Shown piece after piece: positions 21,020 through 35,000 of a DNA stretch of 64,000 bases (position 1 is its first letter; each line of letters begins with the position of its first letter). The stretch lies in NCBI GenBank assembly GCA_002104985.1, contig MCGO01000196.1:1-64000 (forward strand), read 5' to 3'. Origin of the DNA: Rhizoclosmatium globosum (lineage: Eukaryota; Chytridiomycota; Chytridiomycetes; Chytridiales; Chytriomycetaceae). The notes beneath the pieces were generated by a model. That model did no database searches. It saw nothing but the letters and a program-made list of their open reading frames with translations, and was not told the origin of the DNA. A program made the translations under genes and the position numbers.

Positions 21020-21865
21020 TTATTCGCGTCTCGTTATCTTTTCAGTCGTTATCCTTTCCTTGTTATCCTCTTCACCATCGCGTTTCCGTTTACCAATACC
21101 TTGCTTCTTAAAACCTTCCCCTCCATCTCCCATCGTGCCTTCATCAATTTCAATAGAATGCAGACCAATATGAAGACGTAGTCCTTTGCATTTGTTCCAG
21201 GTATTCAGCGTCCCGCCCTTCTCAGGAGTCTTTCCTGTATTCCAAGTGAAAGCAATCAACCGCTTCGCCTGCTGAGCAATCTTTGAATTTCTCGCATGAA
21301 AGCCGCCAGCTTCAGTTGCAACCACCGCACCAGCTTTAATCGCCTCTGAAATCTGAGCCATTGAATCCAAATTGAGTGCACGGCTGAAACGTTCGTGGTA
21401 CTGATTCGCAGTTCGTCCTGGATTCTTTCTCCAATCTGAAGAGCCATTATCCTCAAACCGACTTTGTTCTAACAAGAAACGGCATGGAAAATGAAGCGTC
21501 AGTTTGGAGTTTGGGTTTAAAAGAAAGAGAGAAACGGCTGAGTGGTCTGTTATTGTTAAAACTCTCTGTTGATTGTGGAATTTGGTAAACTCACCGGCCC
21601 ATGCTGCCCCACCGCTGACCAAGCTTAAATTTAAATAACAAAATAAAATAAATAACAAATTACATATTACAGCTTAAATATAAAGATAAAATGGCTCTTT
21701 AAATATAAGACAAATATAATAAAGACAAACCTCACTCCAACCCATCTTCCACTCGACTGTAATAATGTCATCAACTTTTGATAGCATCAACTTGAATAGT
21801 CGCTCAGACATTAGGTTGGCTGTGTTTTCTCGGCCAGCTGTTCCAATCACGGCGATTTGATGCAT
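21020..21865 (-). CDS. SLOG-like Rossmann-fold protein
   Basis: Exons 21731-21865, 21595-21623 and 21020-21546. The N-terminus MHQIAVIGTAGR is a nucleotide-binding strand-loop. After the first intron the sequence reads LVSGGAAWADHSAV, then LTLHFPCRFL, and later GFHARNSKIAQQAKRLIAFTW and GGTLNTWNKCK, a pattern seen in SLOG-like (DprA/LOG-related) proteins of fungi and large DNA viruses. SLOG domains bind or process nucleotides. The tail is basic (KKQGIGKRKR) and may be nuclear-directing. Exons 2 and 3 join cleanly (48-base intron), but exon 1 ends in phase 0 while exon 2 needs phase 2, so there is a sequence error, an unusual splice site or a broken gene. Family call is by motif only. Confidence 0.55.
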
Positions 21866-22105
21866 TGTTAGTTATAAACAAACAAAAAATTGGAGAATGC
21901 AAGAAAAGAAGAGGCGTTTGGTATAGAAGTTTCAGGCAACTCAACTCTGTCATAGGTCGAGCGTTGTTTAATTGCTGATGGGTGTATAAACTAATGCAAA
22001 CTATTGCTTCCATTATTGAACTATTTTACTATAATTGATTTTATTTGACACTGAAATTAATGAAGTACACAGAATTGTCATATATTTCAAGGATTGCCAC
22101 AGCTG

Positions 22106-25100
22106 ATGTCCTCGTCCCGGCCTTCATCCCGTCCTTCATCGCGTCCAACATCTGTTTCAAACTCTCGAATCGGCTCTCGTTTCAACAGTTCAGAGAATCT
22201 CAGGGCGCCGCCAGTTGCCGTTGATCTGCAACATTTTCACTCAAAACCACTCAATGTTCTTGGCTCAACACATGACCATCCACTTAAAACAGTCACTGAG
22301 CAATCTTTGACTCCAGTTAACTCTACTTTTCAATCAGATGTTCCATCGGAAAACTCGCCCAACCCTTCATACCACCATCTTCCCATCGAATACACATCCA
22401 TCACCGGCCACAAATTCTCAAACCCTCATTTAATTCTATACATTGGAATCTCTGTTATTACTTTTGGTATATTCCCGCTTGTGTGTGCATCCATTCCATG
22501 GCTGAGAACATATACCATCCGATCACGTGTATCTCACTTTCGCGACGCTGAATATGTTCTTGTTTTGGGTAGCGATGGATCATATGAAGAGTTGAAAGTG
22601 AATTCTCTCGATGCATCTGGTGGAGATCCCCTTCTGAATCCATTTGGTACACAACTCCTTTCTGAACAGTCGAAGTTTACTCATATTCATTGCAGATCCA
22701 CCAGCATACGTTGCCGCAGAACAGATTGAAGAGGAAGGCAATGATGCGCATCTTCGAGAAGGAAGTTCAGATGGTGCGGGATATGCCGTTTTACAAGATG
22801 ATGTTGAGGCACAGCGCCGGATAAAGCCCCATCGAAGGACCCTAACAAGCACGAGAAAGTATCGATACTTTGATTACAAAAGACAGCGATACGTGTTCCA
22901 AGAAGGTGCAAACACGTTTGTCGTAAGTTCCCTTTATTCACCTCAAATTCCATCTCTCTCTCTCTCTAATCCACAATAAAAAGCGAATCAATGCATCCCT
23001 CTACGTTCTCTTTGACCAAATCCACCCTCTCCGCCACGGCCTCACTTCACAAAAAGCAGCACAACTCCTCACCCGAACCGGCGAAAACCAAATGCAAATC
23101 TCACAAACACCCATCCTCACTCTCCTCGCAAACAAAGTAATACACCCATTCTATCTCTTCCAAGTCGCTTCCATCATAATCTGGCTCTATGAAGACTATA
23201 TCTTATACAGCTTTGTTATTGCTGTCACATCCACAGTCTCTATTCTCTGGGAAATCCACACAACCCGCAAAAATCAACGCGCGCTTCAAAAACTTGTTCA
23301 TCTGGACGATACAGTCACTGTCCTTCGTGACGGTTCCCCAAAGACAATCGCGTCTCGCCACCTTGTTGTCGGCGACGCTATTATAATCACGCAGGGGAAA
23401 TCACCTGCGGATGTTGTGCTTGTGCAAGGAGATGTAGTCGTGGATGAAAGCGGTTTGACGGGGGAGACTGTGAATGTTGTGAAAACGGCGCTGTCAAAGT
23501 TTGAGTGTCGAGGGGACGTCTTTGCGGCGGATCAGTGTCGCGTTTCTATGGTGTATGCCGGGACAGAGGTTGTGGAGTTGAAGCCTGGTTTGTATGTGGG
23601 GGATTCTGGAGAAGTAGGGGAGAAGGTTGTTGGGATTGTTGTTGCGACGGGGTTCAATTGTAGTAAGGGATCGCTTGTTCGTGGGATATTGTATCCCAAA
23701 AAAGTGGATATTCGATTCTACAAAGATGCGATGGTGTTTATGGGCATCTTAGGACTAATCGCCCTTGTTGCGTTTGCGAATCGTGTGACTCATGGGTGAG
23801 TCGTTTTACCTATCTTTCAATGGCTAATATAAAATATAGGCTGAAAAAAGGGTTTGGGACAGTGTGGGTATTATTCACGTCGCTGGATTTGATCACCATT
23901 GCTGTTCCACCAGCATTACCTTTGGTTTTAACCATCGGGGTTTCTCAAGCAGTTCGAAGACTGAAGAAGAAGAACATTTTTTGTATATCACCGGTAAGCC
24001 TCCGTTATCTTCTACAAGTATATGCTAAATCTTTCACAGGATCGAGTCAACTACGCTGGTCGTGTTGATGTGTTTTGCTGGGACAAGACTGGAACTCTCA
24101 CTTTGCCAAGCGTCAGTTGGGCTGGAGTCGAGAAGACGAGAGATGGAATATTTACAGGGTTTCGTCCCATTTTTCGAAAAGACGGAGACGGAGATATGGA
24201 GCGAGCAGTTGCTGCATGTCATTGTCTGAATCAAGTCAATGGTGAACTTATTGGAAGTGCTGTCGACAAGGAGTTATTCGAAGCGACAAAGTATCGACTG
24301 TCTCAAGATGAACCGACCATGACTTGGAACGGAAACGTCTTTCCTGTCATCGCCAAAGTGTTTCGGCCTCAAACTTTAGCTCCAACTCCCGTTAACTCCC
24401 CAGGCATACCAGAAGAAACTACACAGGAAGCGTCGATACAAAGTAACCGGTCTCTCCTGTCAATCCTGATTCCAAAACCTCAACTCCTCCAGACAATCGT
24501 CTCATCTCCAACTGGAACCACACCTACAATCCCATCCACCCCAACTACAGCGCCAGAATGTCTCCAAATTCTACGTCGCTTCGAATTTGACGCAAAACTT
24601 CAACGCTCTTCGGTCATTTACAAACCATCTCTCGGAATCCGTTCAACACCACTTCCCTCCCCGTCAGCACTTTCACCGGGCCACATTCATCCATGGGAAG
24701 CCTTAACAGTCGTCACGAAAGGATCTCCAGAAGCTATACGGAATATCTGCTCAAAAGAGAGTATACCTTCAGATTACCATGCAACATTCACACGATACAC
24801 TACAGCTGGATGGTACGTCCTTGCAATTGCGACACGTAAAATCGAAAAGAAATCATCAATCGAAAAGAGCCATTCCGCGCCGCCAGGTCCCTCTGCAATC
24901 CCCAAGTGTGTTTCACTTGGTGTCGCGGATAGCTCGGGAAGCATGAAACTGAAGAAAAGCATGTCGCTGAAAAAGATGGCGGCAGGAGTACACGCTGGAA
25001 TGACGCTTGCCGGGAGCTTTCGCACTTGTTTGGGGACGGCTGGAAGTGTTGATGGAAGTCAGTCGATTCATGATCGAAAAAGGATTGAGGAGCTGGATGT

Positions 25101-27466
25101 GACAAATGCAGAGGAGTTGGCGGCAATTGGTCGTGAGCACGTTGAACGGGATATGAAGTTTTTGGGGTTTGTGTTGTTGAAGAATCCTTTGAAGGCTGAA
25201 AGTATGTCGACTATTACGCTGTTGAATGATGCGGGGATTAAGAATGTCATCATGTGAGTGTATTTCGAATTGTAAACTAATGTGTAACAATTTTGAATAG
25301 AACGGGAGATAATGTGATGACGGGCATAAGTGTCGCTCGACAACTCAACCTTTGTAAGCAAGTACTTTTGATTGATGTTTTCGACGGAGTTGTCGGGTTT
25401 CGCCGCCTTAAACAAGACTTGTTAAACCCAGAGACCATCAACCAGTTTCATGGAGAACAGCTACACCATGCATCATCCATTGACTCTCTGGTATCTATAT
25501 CCGCTACACCCAAGAAGAAAAAAGTAGCAGTCTCGCAAAAAGGTCCAGCAACACCATCAACAGAGTTTGCCAAAACCGAGGCGGAAGAAACCACTTCTTC
25601 ACTCCCTCGAAACAACACATTCACTCACTTGGGCGATGCAGTTCCCCAAATACGCGTTCGCGCCGCAACAGGAACAAAACCACAGAAACAGAACCACGAG
25701 CCACAACAAGTCCGCGAAAGCTATCGAGTCTACCCTCTCGACCAACTCGCGAAAACCCAAAACGACATGGGACCCAACACCGAACTCGCACTCACAGGCC
25801 CCGCACTCGAACTAATGATTGCAACGCGCGAAGGTTGGAAAGAGAACCTAGTCGGTGAAAAGTTTTTGGATTGGGTTGTTCTCAAAGGTGTTGTGTTTGC
25901 GAGGATGAAGCCGGATCAGAAGACGTGGATTGTGGAGCGGTTGATTAAAATGGGGAAATATGTTGGGATGTGTGGGGATGGGTCGAATGATTCGGGGGCT
26001 TTGAAGGCTGCTCATGTTGGAATGGCTTTGTCGGATTCTGAGGCGTCGATTGTTGCGCCTTTTACTAGTGGACAGAAAAAGATATCGGATGTTGTTAAGT
26101 TGTTGCGGGAAGGTCGCTGTGCTTTGGATATTAGCTTTGTTGCATTCAAGGTTCGTTGTGTTGTTTGTTTATTCAACGTATCCATAATTGGTTATGCCAC
26201 AGTTTATGTTCATGTACCCGCTTATACAACTTGCGACTGTTTCAACTCTGAATCAAATCGACTCAGGCCTCTCCAACAATCAATTTCTGTTTGACGACTT
26301 AATCGTGGTTCTCAGTCTTGCCTGTGCGATGGTCCGATGCACCACTGCTCGAAAGCTCGCTCCTCATGGTCCAACAGATGATTTGCTCTCAGCACCTGTC
26401 ATATACAGTGTCATCGGACAAATGGCAATCGGTGGTCTATTTTTCTTCCTAAACTACTATTCTCTCACTGCCGACAAGACCAATACGTGGTTCTGCCCCA
26501 TATCTGAAGCGAGATCCCAGTTGAATTCATCGTGGCTACCTTTGAATGCATCCGCCCCATACAACGTGTCGTATCCTTGTTATCAGTAAGTCATAAGACT
26601 TAAAGTTTAGTGTATAGATTAACTTGATACGTAGCATTGATCCTTTTCTGGACACGACACAACATCTTCTTATCAAATCGCATGAAAACACAGTACTCTG
26701 GCTCTTTGCTCACTTCCAATACAGTATCGTCTCCCTCGCCTTTCTTTTTACATCCCCACACCGTCGACCTCTTTACACGAACCTCATCTATATTCTGACT
26801 TGGCTAACTGTGACCGGTGCCATGGTACTCATGCAGCTATCGTGGGATTACTGGCAGGGCTTCAACTACCTCCAAGATGTGTTCAATATCCGCGAAGGTG
26901 TGCAATGGGGTCAACGGATCGGAAGTCTATACTTAGCCGCAAGCAATCTCGTCTGTTCGGTGGTCTGGGAAGCCATCGTGATTGACAAGTTTGTCCGTCG
27001 ATGGGTTGAATCGCGAGAATCCGACGATCGCAAGAAGTTGGAAGTGAGAGTTGGGAAAGCGGCTGGTGTCATTACGAATGAAATGGATGTGGGGGAGAAG
27101 GCAAAGAGGAATTATTTACAGAGGTTTGGTATGATAACGGGAATACTGAGAAAGGATCCTATTGGAGCTGGTGGTACGGAAGGAGGTATTAATGTTGCGT
27201 GGGAAGGATATGTGCAGAGCGTTGTTACGGCAACATCAGGAAAAGGGGGTGATACACGGCTCGATATGGCTGCTGAACTGAGGAATACACGTGGATGGGG
27301 CGATATGGGTGCTCAAGAGGAGTCAAGGCGGGTCAATGAAGACAATGAGATTCTGGCGAGTTCATCAGTTATTGGTGAAAGATATGTGATCGAAGAGGGA
27401 AAGGAGGAAGGATTCGACAAGGGATTTGATGCTTGGAGAGAAGAAAGGAGAAAGACATTGCACTGA
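22106..27466 (+). CDS. P5B-type transport ATPase (YPK9/ATP13A-like)
   Basis: Eight exons (22106-22646, 22696-22922, 22984-23795, 23840-23993, 24040-25253, 25301-26150, 26203-26585, 26635-27466) join in phase to 1,670 residues. It has the P-type ATPase motifs: LTGET actuator loop, PPALPLVLTIG in the transmembrane core (the PP-x-LP of P5B enzymes), phosphorylation site DKTGTLT at about residue 591, KGSPE, TGDN, and hinge GDGSNDSGALKAAHVG at about 1205. Hydrophobic segments lie before, around and after these. P5B ATPases move polyamines such as spermine out of the vacuole or lysosome and protect against metals. The nucleotide-binding loop is long because of two Ser/Thr/Pro-rich insertions (about 24370-24560 and 25480-25700). 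The N-terminus is Ser/Arg-rich. Confidence 0.95.
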
Positions 27467-27520
27467 TATCATAGAAAATGAAGTAATTGTACGTTTAATC
27501 AAGTTTTGTTAGCATCAAAA

Positions 27521-28848
27521 TCAAGTCATTTTGTTGTTCCCTTCAGATGTGTCGTCCTCAACTTGTAACATCAAAGGTTCAGCGCTTCCCATTTTTCTAT
27601 CACGCATTTCAGTGATCGTAGTTGGTAACATGGCGAGCTCTTTCATTTGCTCGTTCTTTGCGTGGCTGTACAAGAGGCCTCCAGCACATGCGATTACAAC
27701 CCCACTGACACTTCCGACCGTGACCGGATCATTAAAGAACAGCATTCCAGAAATTGAAATTGGCAGCTTATTAAGTGCTCCCACAAAACTTAATGACGAA
27801 TCAGTAAACCAGGTCGTCCTCAAAGAAAAGCCAAACCTGTATGTGGTGGAACTTGTCAATCGGACACACATACTTGTTCCAAAGCTGATTCCGAAGGCGC
27901 AAACACTGCTAAGCAATAATGCAATGACCAATCCTGGAAGTTGAGAGCTTTCGTCCCCAGGACTAACAAATCGCTCCCACATATCGCTTCCTGCCTGCAT
28001 TTCAAACATCAAAGAGCCCAGGAGCAGAATCGGAACAGAGAGTAAGTTATTGTAGTAAACTGTGTCATAATCTTTAAAGTTGACTTGTTTGATTTTCGCT
28101 CGAAGACAGAGAGAAAAGGAAGCTGTTGTGAAACAATTGAGAACCATCCAAAAGTAGGCGGCAAATAGGGCGTTTGGGTCTTTGAGGCCCCCCTTAGCAG
28201 ACATGATATCGGTCCAACCTGAATTAATTCAGCGTTAGAACCGCGTCGAATACTTTTGATAATGATAAAGTGATTATACCAGCAACTACGGAGCTCAAAA
28301 CGACCAGGCCAAATGAAGCAGCGATAAGTTTAGTAATTGGATGTCCATTGAACCATAGCCGTTCACCAACAGCAATCAAGATAATTGTCACGTTTTTGTA
28401 GATTGTAAAGAGGGGAATGCTCATGTATCGAAGTGTCTTTGCTCCAGTGAGAATCATGGCAACAAGTGCGAAAGCGATTGGCGACCACGTGACCGCATCT
28501 TTCGTGTTAAGGCGGCGGTACGAAAGAAGGGACAGGTTGGAGGAAATCACGAGAAGGAGAACCGTCGCGGCATTCTAATTGTTTTCAAACCAAAGTGTCA
28601 GTCACAGTAAGATTATTCGTCGGGCAATTCAAAAACAAACCTGAATTGCGAGAACTAAAAAAGTCATTGTAAATTGGTAACTTCCGAGAACGAGCTTGTT
28701 CGTGACCGTCATCAGCTATGCAAAGGTTCACATTACTCAGTTTGACAGTTCCCTCCAAGAATTCATTTTGAGTCAGACTCACGATAGACGCAAGGCAATA
28801 TATCGCGATTGCCAAAGTAGGCGACTCCTTGTTCGAGATATGCTTCAT
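27521..28848 (-). CDS. GDP-mannose/nucleotide-sugar transporter (VRG4-like), paralogue
   Basis: Five exons (28783-28848, 28641-28715, 28280-28574, 27837-28218, 27521-27788) join in phase to 361 residues. Same signature motifs as the gene at 7657-9152: [11 protein letters not shown] and, across the last intron, [11 protein letters not shown]. Exons 2 and 3 have exactly the same lengths (75 and 295 bases) in both genes and all four introns sit at the same places, so they are duplicates. The C-terminus differs and is acidic. The last intron (48 bases) is a multiple of three without stops, so it could be misread as coding. It converges on the P5B ATPase with 54 bases between stop codons. Confidence 0.9.
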
Positions 28849-29025
28849 GGTAGTCGTCTGTTCAAGGTGTGTTCAGAAGGACGTTTTGACAGGACTCCTT
28901 TGAATCTTGGTTTCAAAAAGTCCAGACTCCATGCACTATCTTTTCCAAAACAAACGTTTTAATTTTCTTTCAACAAGTATATGGTCTATAAATCCATGAT
29001 GGTAGTAAGTATTCTCTAAAAAAGA

Positions 29026-32000
29026 TTAAACAAAAGTAAAGAACAAAGCTCCAACAAAGGCAGTGAATCTAACTTGTTGTCCGGCGGACTTCAAAATGTT
29101 TGAGCCTGGAGCGGCGACATTCGGCTTGGAGTCATTTGCCGGAACATTTCCGGCTGGTGGAACTCCTGTTTTAGAAGGCACAGGAGCAGCAACAGGGGCA
29201 ACATATCCAGATGGACCAACAGAAGCGACTGGTGATGGAGCTACATATCCCGCAGCTGGAGATCCCGGTGCGTTACCAGCTGGAACGTTAAGAACTGGAG
29301 AACCTGGACCACTTGCAGCTGGGGCAACGTACGCGTTCTGAGATCCTGGAGCATTTCCAGCTGGTGGAACATAACCGGAAGCAGACCCTAAGTTGCCGCC
29401 AGCTGGAGAACCAGGGGCTGGTGGAACGTAAGATCCTGGAATACCTGGAGCTCCGCTTGCTGGTTGTCCCGGCAAAGATCCAGCAGGTGGAATAGAACCA
29501 GATGGGATAGGAGGAGCAGCATATCCAGTTGGAGCAACTACTACAGCAGCAGTGCAAGTTGTAGTTGGAACTGCTCCGGTGCAAGTGGTTGTTGGAACAG
29601 CACCAGTACAAGTCGTAGATTGTAAACCTCCATTCGTAGCTCCTTGTGTAGTTCCTTGAGTAGCTACTTGAGTGCTTGCTTGCGATGCTCCTTGCGTAGC
29701 AACACGGGTTGCTGTGGTAGCTTGTCCAAGAGTAGTTGAAGTATATTGAGCTCCGCCTTGAGCCGTACTAGAACCTGACACGAGAGTAGAAGAAGTGGTG
29801 AAGATTCCGTCTGTTGGTGGTGAGACGCGTCCAGTTCCACTAGTGATGACAAACACTGGGTCTCCCGATCTTCTCTTCTTTCCAGCACTGATGTTATCAG
29901 TCACGACAACATCGAACGATCCAATGGCAATGTGTCTACTGAGAATGTCGACGTGAACTGTCTTCACAGGGACAGTTGTCAACTTTAACGCATACCAGAC
30001 ATCTGTAACGTTCGACCCAAGGAGGTACGAGATGACAAAGCCGTTCTTGGTTGGAACGTATTTGACAGAATCCTTCTTGATTGAAACTGAATCGTACACG
30101 GCAAAGTTCGAAGCAATGTTGGCGAACTAAGCAAAGAGTAAGTATGAAAATGACGGTACCATTTATACGTACGTTGAAAGCAAGCGATCCCAGTTGAAGA
30201 ATGGCCTGGTTAATAAGTCCATCTGTTGCGTTGGACAATTTGGCACCAGCGAATGTCACCGGGTCAGTATTTGCGACGATGGCCTTGGCTGGAATCTGAA
30301 CAATGGACTGCTTGATATCGCTTGCTGCGCTGGAAGACGCGAGCTTGAGCAGCTCAGTGAACACATTGGCAGTGTTATTGTCTGTAATTGCAGGTGGCTG
30401 GACAGAAGGAGTTCCACTAGCGAGAGCAGCAACGCTGGATGGAACAGTCGCGACAGTTGCAGTGACAGATGCTGGAGTTGTAGTCGGAACAACGGCGGAG
30501 GTAGCAACAAACTGAGTCGAGGTAGGTGCGTCAGTGATGGGGATTGTGGGTTGGACTGGAGCAGCATTGGTTGTGGATTCAGCGATTGATTCTGCAGTGG
30601 CGGATGGAGCTTCTGGTGCAACAGATGAAGGCTCAACAGGGACGGGAACAGTCGACGTAGGCTGAACAACTTCTGCAACAGTTGTCGATTGTGGCAATGT
30701 GGTGATCGGTTCATCAACAACCGCAGAGGTAGATGTGGCGGCAGCTGAAGAGGCTTCGGAGACGGCGGTTTTAATGTCCGCAACAGACGTTGTGAATTCA
30801 ACAGCACTAGCAATAACAGATGTCGACTCAATATCGGAAATAGCGGTGGAGGAATAGAACACATCTGCAACTGTTATAGTGCTAGCAGTGGAGTCAGTAG
30901 TGATTGATTGAACAACAGCAGCTGAAGCAGTAGATGTAGCGCCTTCAGCGAAAGTGGTGGATTCGACGACGATGGCTGCAGTAGCAGCATCGATACCGAT
31001 TGATGTGGTTTCAATTTGAGTTGCAGCAGAGTTAGATTCAACTCCAGAAGTAGCGGGGTTGATGTTAGTAATAGTAGTGGTTTCATTAGTGTCGACGGAT
31101 GTGGATTTGGCAATTTCGGCAGTAGTAGTTGATTCGGCTGACATTTCAACGGTTTTTGTTGGTTCAATGTCTCCAACCGTCATCGATTCAGTAACACCAA
31201 CAGTGGCTTTGGTTTGAACGGAGTACACAATAGTTGAAGATTCAGCATCAGTCGTGACAATGTTTGAATCAGCAGTTGCAGCAACAGAGGAAGACTGGAT
31301 AACATCCGTGGAAGAAATGGTTTCAGCAGTTTCAGAAACAGCAGTAGATTCGGCGACCACAGCCACAGTGGTGGATTCAATGACGATGGCTGTGGAGGTA
31401 GCTTCAATGACAACGGCGGTTGTGGTTGAATCAACATCTCCGGCGGTGGCGGAGGTTGCGACTGTGGGGAATTCAGAGGTAAATGTAGTTGGTTCGACAA
31501 CAGCAGCACCGGAGGTTGATTCCATATCGGCAGTTATAGTAGCATTGGGTGTAGAAGCAGGAGATGTTGATGTAACCGATGATCCATTTACATCAACTGT
31601 CGCAGTAGAGTCGAGAACGGCTGATGTAGTGGAGGATTCAAAATCTGCAGTACTAATGAATGATTCAATCGTAGAACCGGCTGTTCTCGATTCAGCGTCA
31701 GCTGAGACAGAGGGATACACAACAGAAACAGTTGGAGTGGGGTTTTCAGGGACAACCGTAGTTGCGGAAACTTCAGCAGGTAAACTGGTTTCGGCTGTCA
31801 CGGAAACAGAGACACCATCTGTTGTAGATATGATGGATTCCACACTTATAGTCTCAGTTGCAGACGCGACAGCTGATTCAGTTGAAGTTGCTGAAGAATC
31901 AACGGTTTGGGCAGAGTAGTAGGAAGATTCTGTGGCAGTAATCACAGTTGTTGAAGCCTCAGAAGAGACATCACTTTGTTGGGTAGCAGAATTGGTCGCG

Positions 32001-35000
32001 ATGGAGACTTCTACTGTTGTTGTGACGGTAGATTGCACAGACACTGATTCGGAGGTGTCGGTATTGGTGGCCGAAACTGCAACAGTTGTTGCAGCTGTTT
32101 CTGTTGCAGTCACAGCGGCAACAGTCGTACTTTGAACGTCGGTTGTGGAGGCTACTTACTAATTAGATACAATATTCTCCATAAGGTATGCATACGTACC
32201 AACTGTCGCGGTGGCAGTGAGCGTTGCGGTTGAAGTTGAAGTAGCAGATTGCCAGTACTTTGCCGCTATCATGGGGAAGATGTCAGACGCCTTCAAAGTT
32301 CCAATAGTGGTTCCATTTGTATAGTAGTTTGGTGATTGTCCGACAGGGACAGTATCAAAGTTGAAAGTATCTTTCAACATGGCCTTAACATCCTTCTCGA
32401 TGTAGTCGTAAACAACGAGATCCCACAAGTCAGTTGGGTTTCCATTTGGAACGATTCTTGGAGAATAAGTAGCCCACTTTGAGTTTGAGAAGAAGCCATA
32501 CGGGCAATGGAACGTGTCGTCTCCAAGGTTCGTAGATGACAAATCATCGGTAGTAACATATCCCATGGTTCCAATACACGATTGTCTTCTAGCTGGAGTG
32601 AAGAATTTGTGGGTGGTGTGGTAGGTTTCGAGGGATGTAGCAAACTGCTTAATGATACTGTAAGGAACGTTTGGAATCAGCATAAAGTAGTCGCTGAATG
32701 GAGAGGCCTGAAATACGCAAGTTAGATAAATAATAAAAAAAGAAACCTAAGTTACCTGGAACGCGTTGTCAACAGTGAGTGGTCCTTTGAAGAGATCCAA
32801 ACGAATGGAACCAGAGTTCAAGGCGAACAAAGCAGGATTGCGTCCTGGGAGCTGCATAGTTGGAGCCAAGTAATCTCCAATCAACTTATAAATGGATCCA
32901 TCATCGGTTGGAGAAACACGGTTCAAGTAGTAGTCGCGAGGAACGTATCCAATAACCTGATTCGACTTGGTGAGAGTCGAAGCCTTCGCAATAATGCTCA
33001 AAATCTGCTGTCCAGTCGTAGTGGTGGAGCCGAGTGAAGCGTTTGCAGGTTGACCGATATGGTAGTTGTAGGTAGGAACGTTGGCGTCCAAGTAGCGTCT
33101 GTCAATCTTGTTTCCATCCTTAGTGAGGGACATGAATCCAACTGTTTCCATGTATCGACCCGCAGAGAGACCGTATGCCTTGTATCCCATGTTCTTGTAA
33201 TCACGGATATGCAAGTGTCCACCAAAAATAACAATTGGAGCTAAGGAAATGTAGAGAGTTAATGATACTGGGAAGGAATGACGTGAGCTTACTTTCTGGC
33301 TTGATCGCACGAATCGCGTTGATGGTAGCATCCCATTCAGGAGAGTTGGTGCTGCTTCCCTGAGAGGCTCGGAGAGTAACGTGTCCAGTAATTATGAATA
33401 AGTCAGCATCCTGGTTGACTGCATCAATGAACCACTGTTGCTTGACTTCATCGGCAACGTTGGTGATGTAAGCGTGAGTTCCTTGGGAGTTGGCGAACGA
33501 GCTAAAGAGCCATCCAAAAGCAGTCACTTTAGTTCCCTTTGAACCAGTGAAACGACGGAATCTGTTTCCGATTGGAACCGAGTTGGCGTTCATGGTCTTG
33601 TCAACAGAGGTATACACGTTTCCAGTCTATGTTGCCATAATTAAATTTAAGCCAAATAAAAACAGAATACTCTTACCAAGTACTTCTCGCCCCAGAACTT
33701 GGCAATGTTGTTGGTCACATCGTCAATAATTGGGTTGAGGTACAACTCGTGGTTTCCAATGGCCAAGACGTCGTATGGAAGCAACTGGATAGCTGGGTTG
33801 GTCAAATATCCATCGACAGGTTGAACATCCAAGTTGTCAGACAAAGCGGTTCCATCGTGTTGGTCTCCACAGTCAACAACAAAAAGTTCAACGTTCTGAG
33901 CATCAGCCTTCGCCTTCATCTTGTCCTGTAACAAATGATTAAAACCGATGCTCTGATTGAGTGCATGATACTCACAACAAAGACGGAGAAGTCAGCAAAG
34001 TTGGCGCTGTATTGTCCCTGGTTGTTTCCTCCTTGACCGTTGATGTAACCGTGAATATCTGTGGTGGTCTGTTTGAAACACTATTAGTGAACTATTACGT
34101 TTAATATAAGACCGGCTTACAATAAAGTTCCAATCACTCCAAGGAAGCTGTCCTCTGGTGGGAGTCAAATCAACAGAACCAGGCGTAGCAGTTGGGACAG
34201 GAACAGAGGCAGTACCAGTTGGAACACTTCCACCGATAGGTGGGGCATAGATGAAACTAGTTCCACAGTTGTTGGTCTCTGGCGCGTTTGCTGGAACACC
34301 AACAAGACCGCCACCAGCACCCTTGAGGGAAAGACGGATCTCATTGACGTACCCTCCGGCACAAACGTATCCAGCGTTCATGCCTGGCCAGACAGTTGCA
34401 ATCACGGCGTCAACTTGCGCAATGGTGTAGGATGATCCATTGGGGACGATTCCAGCGGTATAAAGGACGGAGTACAAGTCGTAGGTCTTGTGGGCTTTCA
34501 ACACATCACTGAAAAACTTGACAACACCTTGTTCGTTGGATCCAGCACAGTTTGCGTTGGCTGGAGAATAACAGGTTCCGTGGGTGTTCCATTCGTTGAC
34601 CCAGAAACTGTCAAAGGAGGTGACGTCGATGCCCTTGTATGAAATCCAGTACTTGAGCATGTCGGCGTAAATTGGGCTGGACTTGACAATAGAGTCGATG
34701 GATGGCTGGTTGCGAGTGGTGTCGCATCCCTTGCTTGGTGGACGTGCCCCAGAACACAAGTCAGGCCACAAACCTTTGGGTTAAGGAGTTAGATGTCGAG
34801 GAATTATGATAAAGAGTTAAGTTACCGTGAATGGTCCATTTTCCATCTGGAATAGACGACTTGACATCCTGTCCACAAGTGTTGGCAGCACACCATCCAG
34901 GCAACCACTGAAGAGCAAGAACAAGGAGTCCATTGTCTGGAACACAGCAAGAATCAGCATTCGCCGAACACGAGAGAGATGAAGTTGAACAAGTTCCTGG

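Noticed and set aside
31254..31919. Long Val/Ser/Thr-rich open frame on the plus strand
   Set aside because: Antisense shadow of the Ser/Thr-rich stalk in the giant secreted protein. The same holds for frames near 35323-36081.
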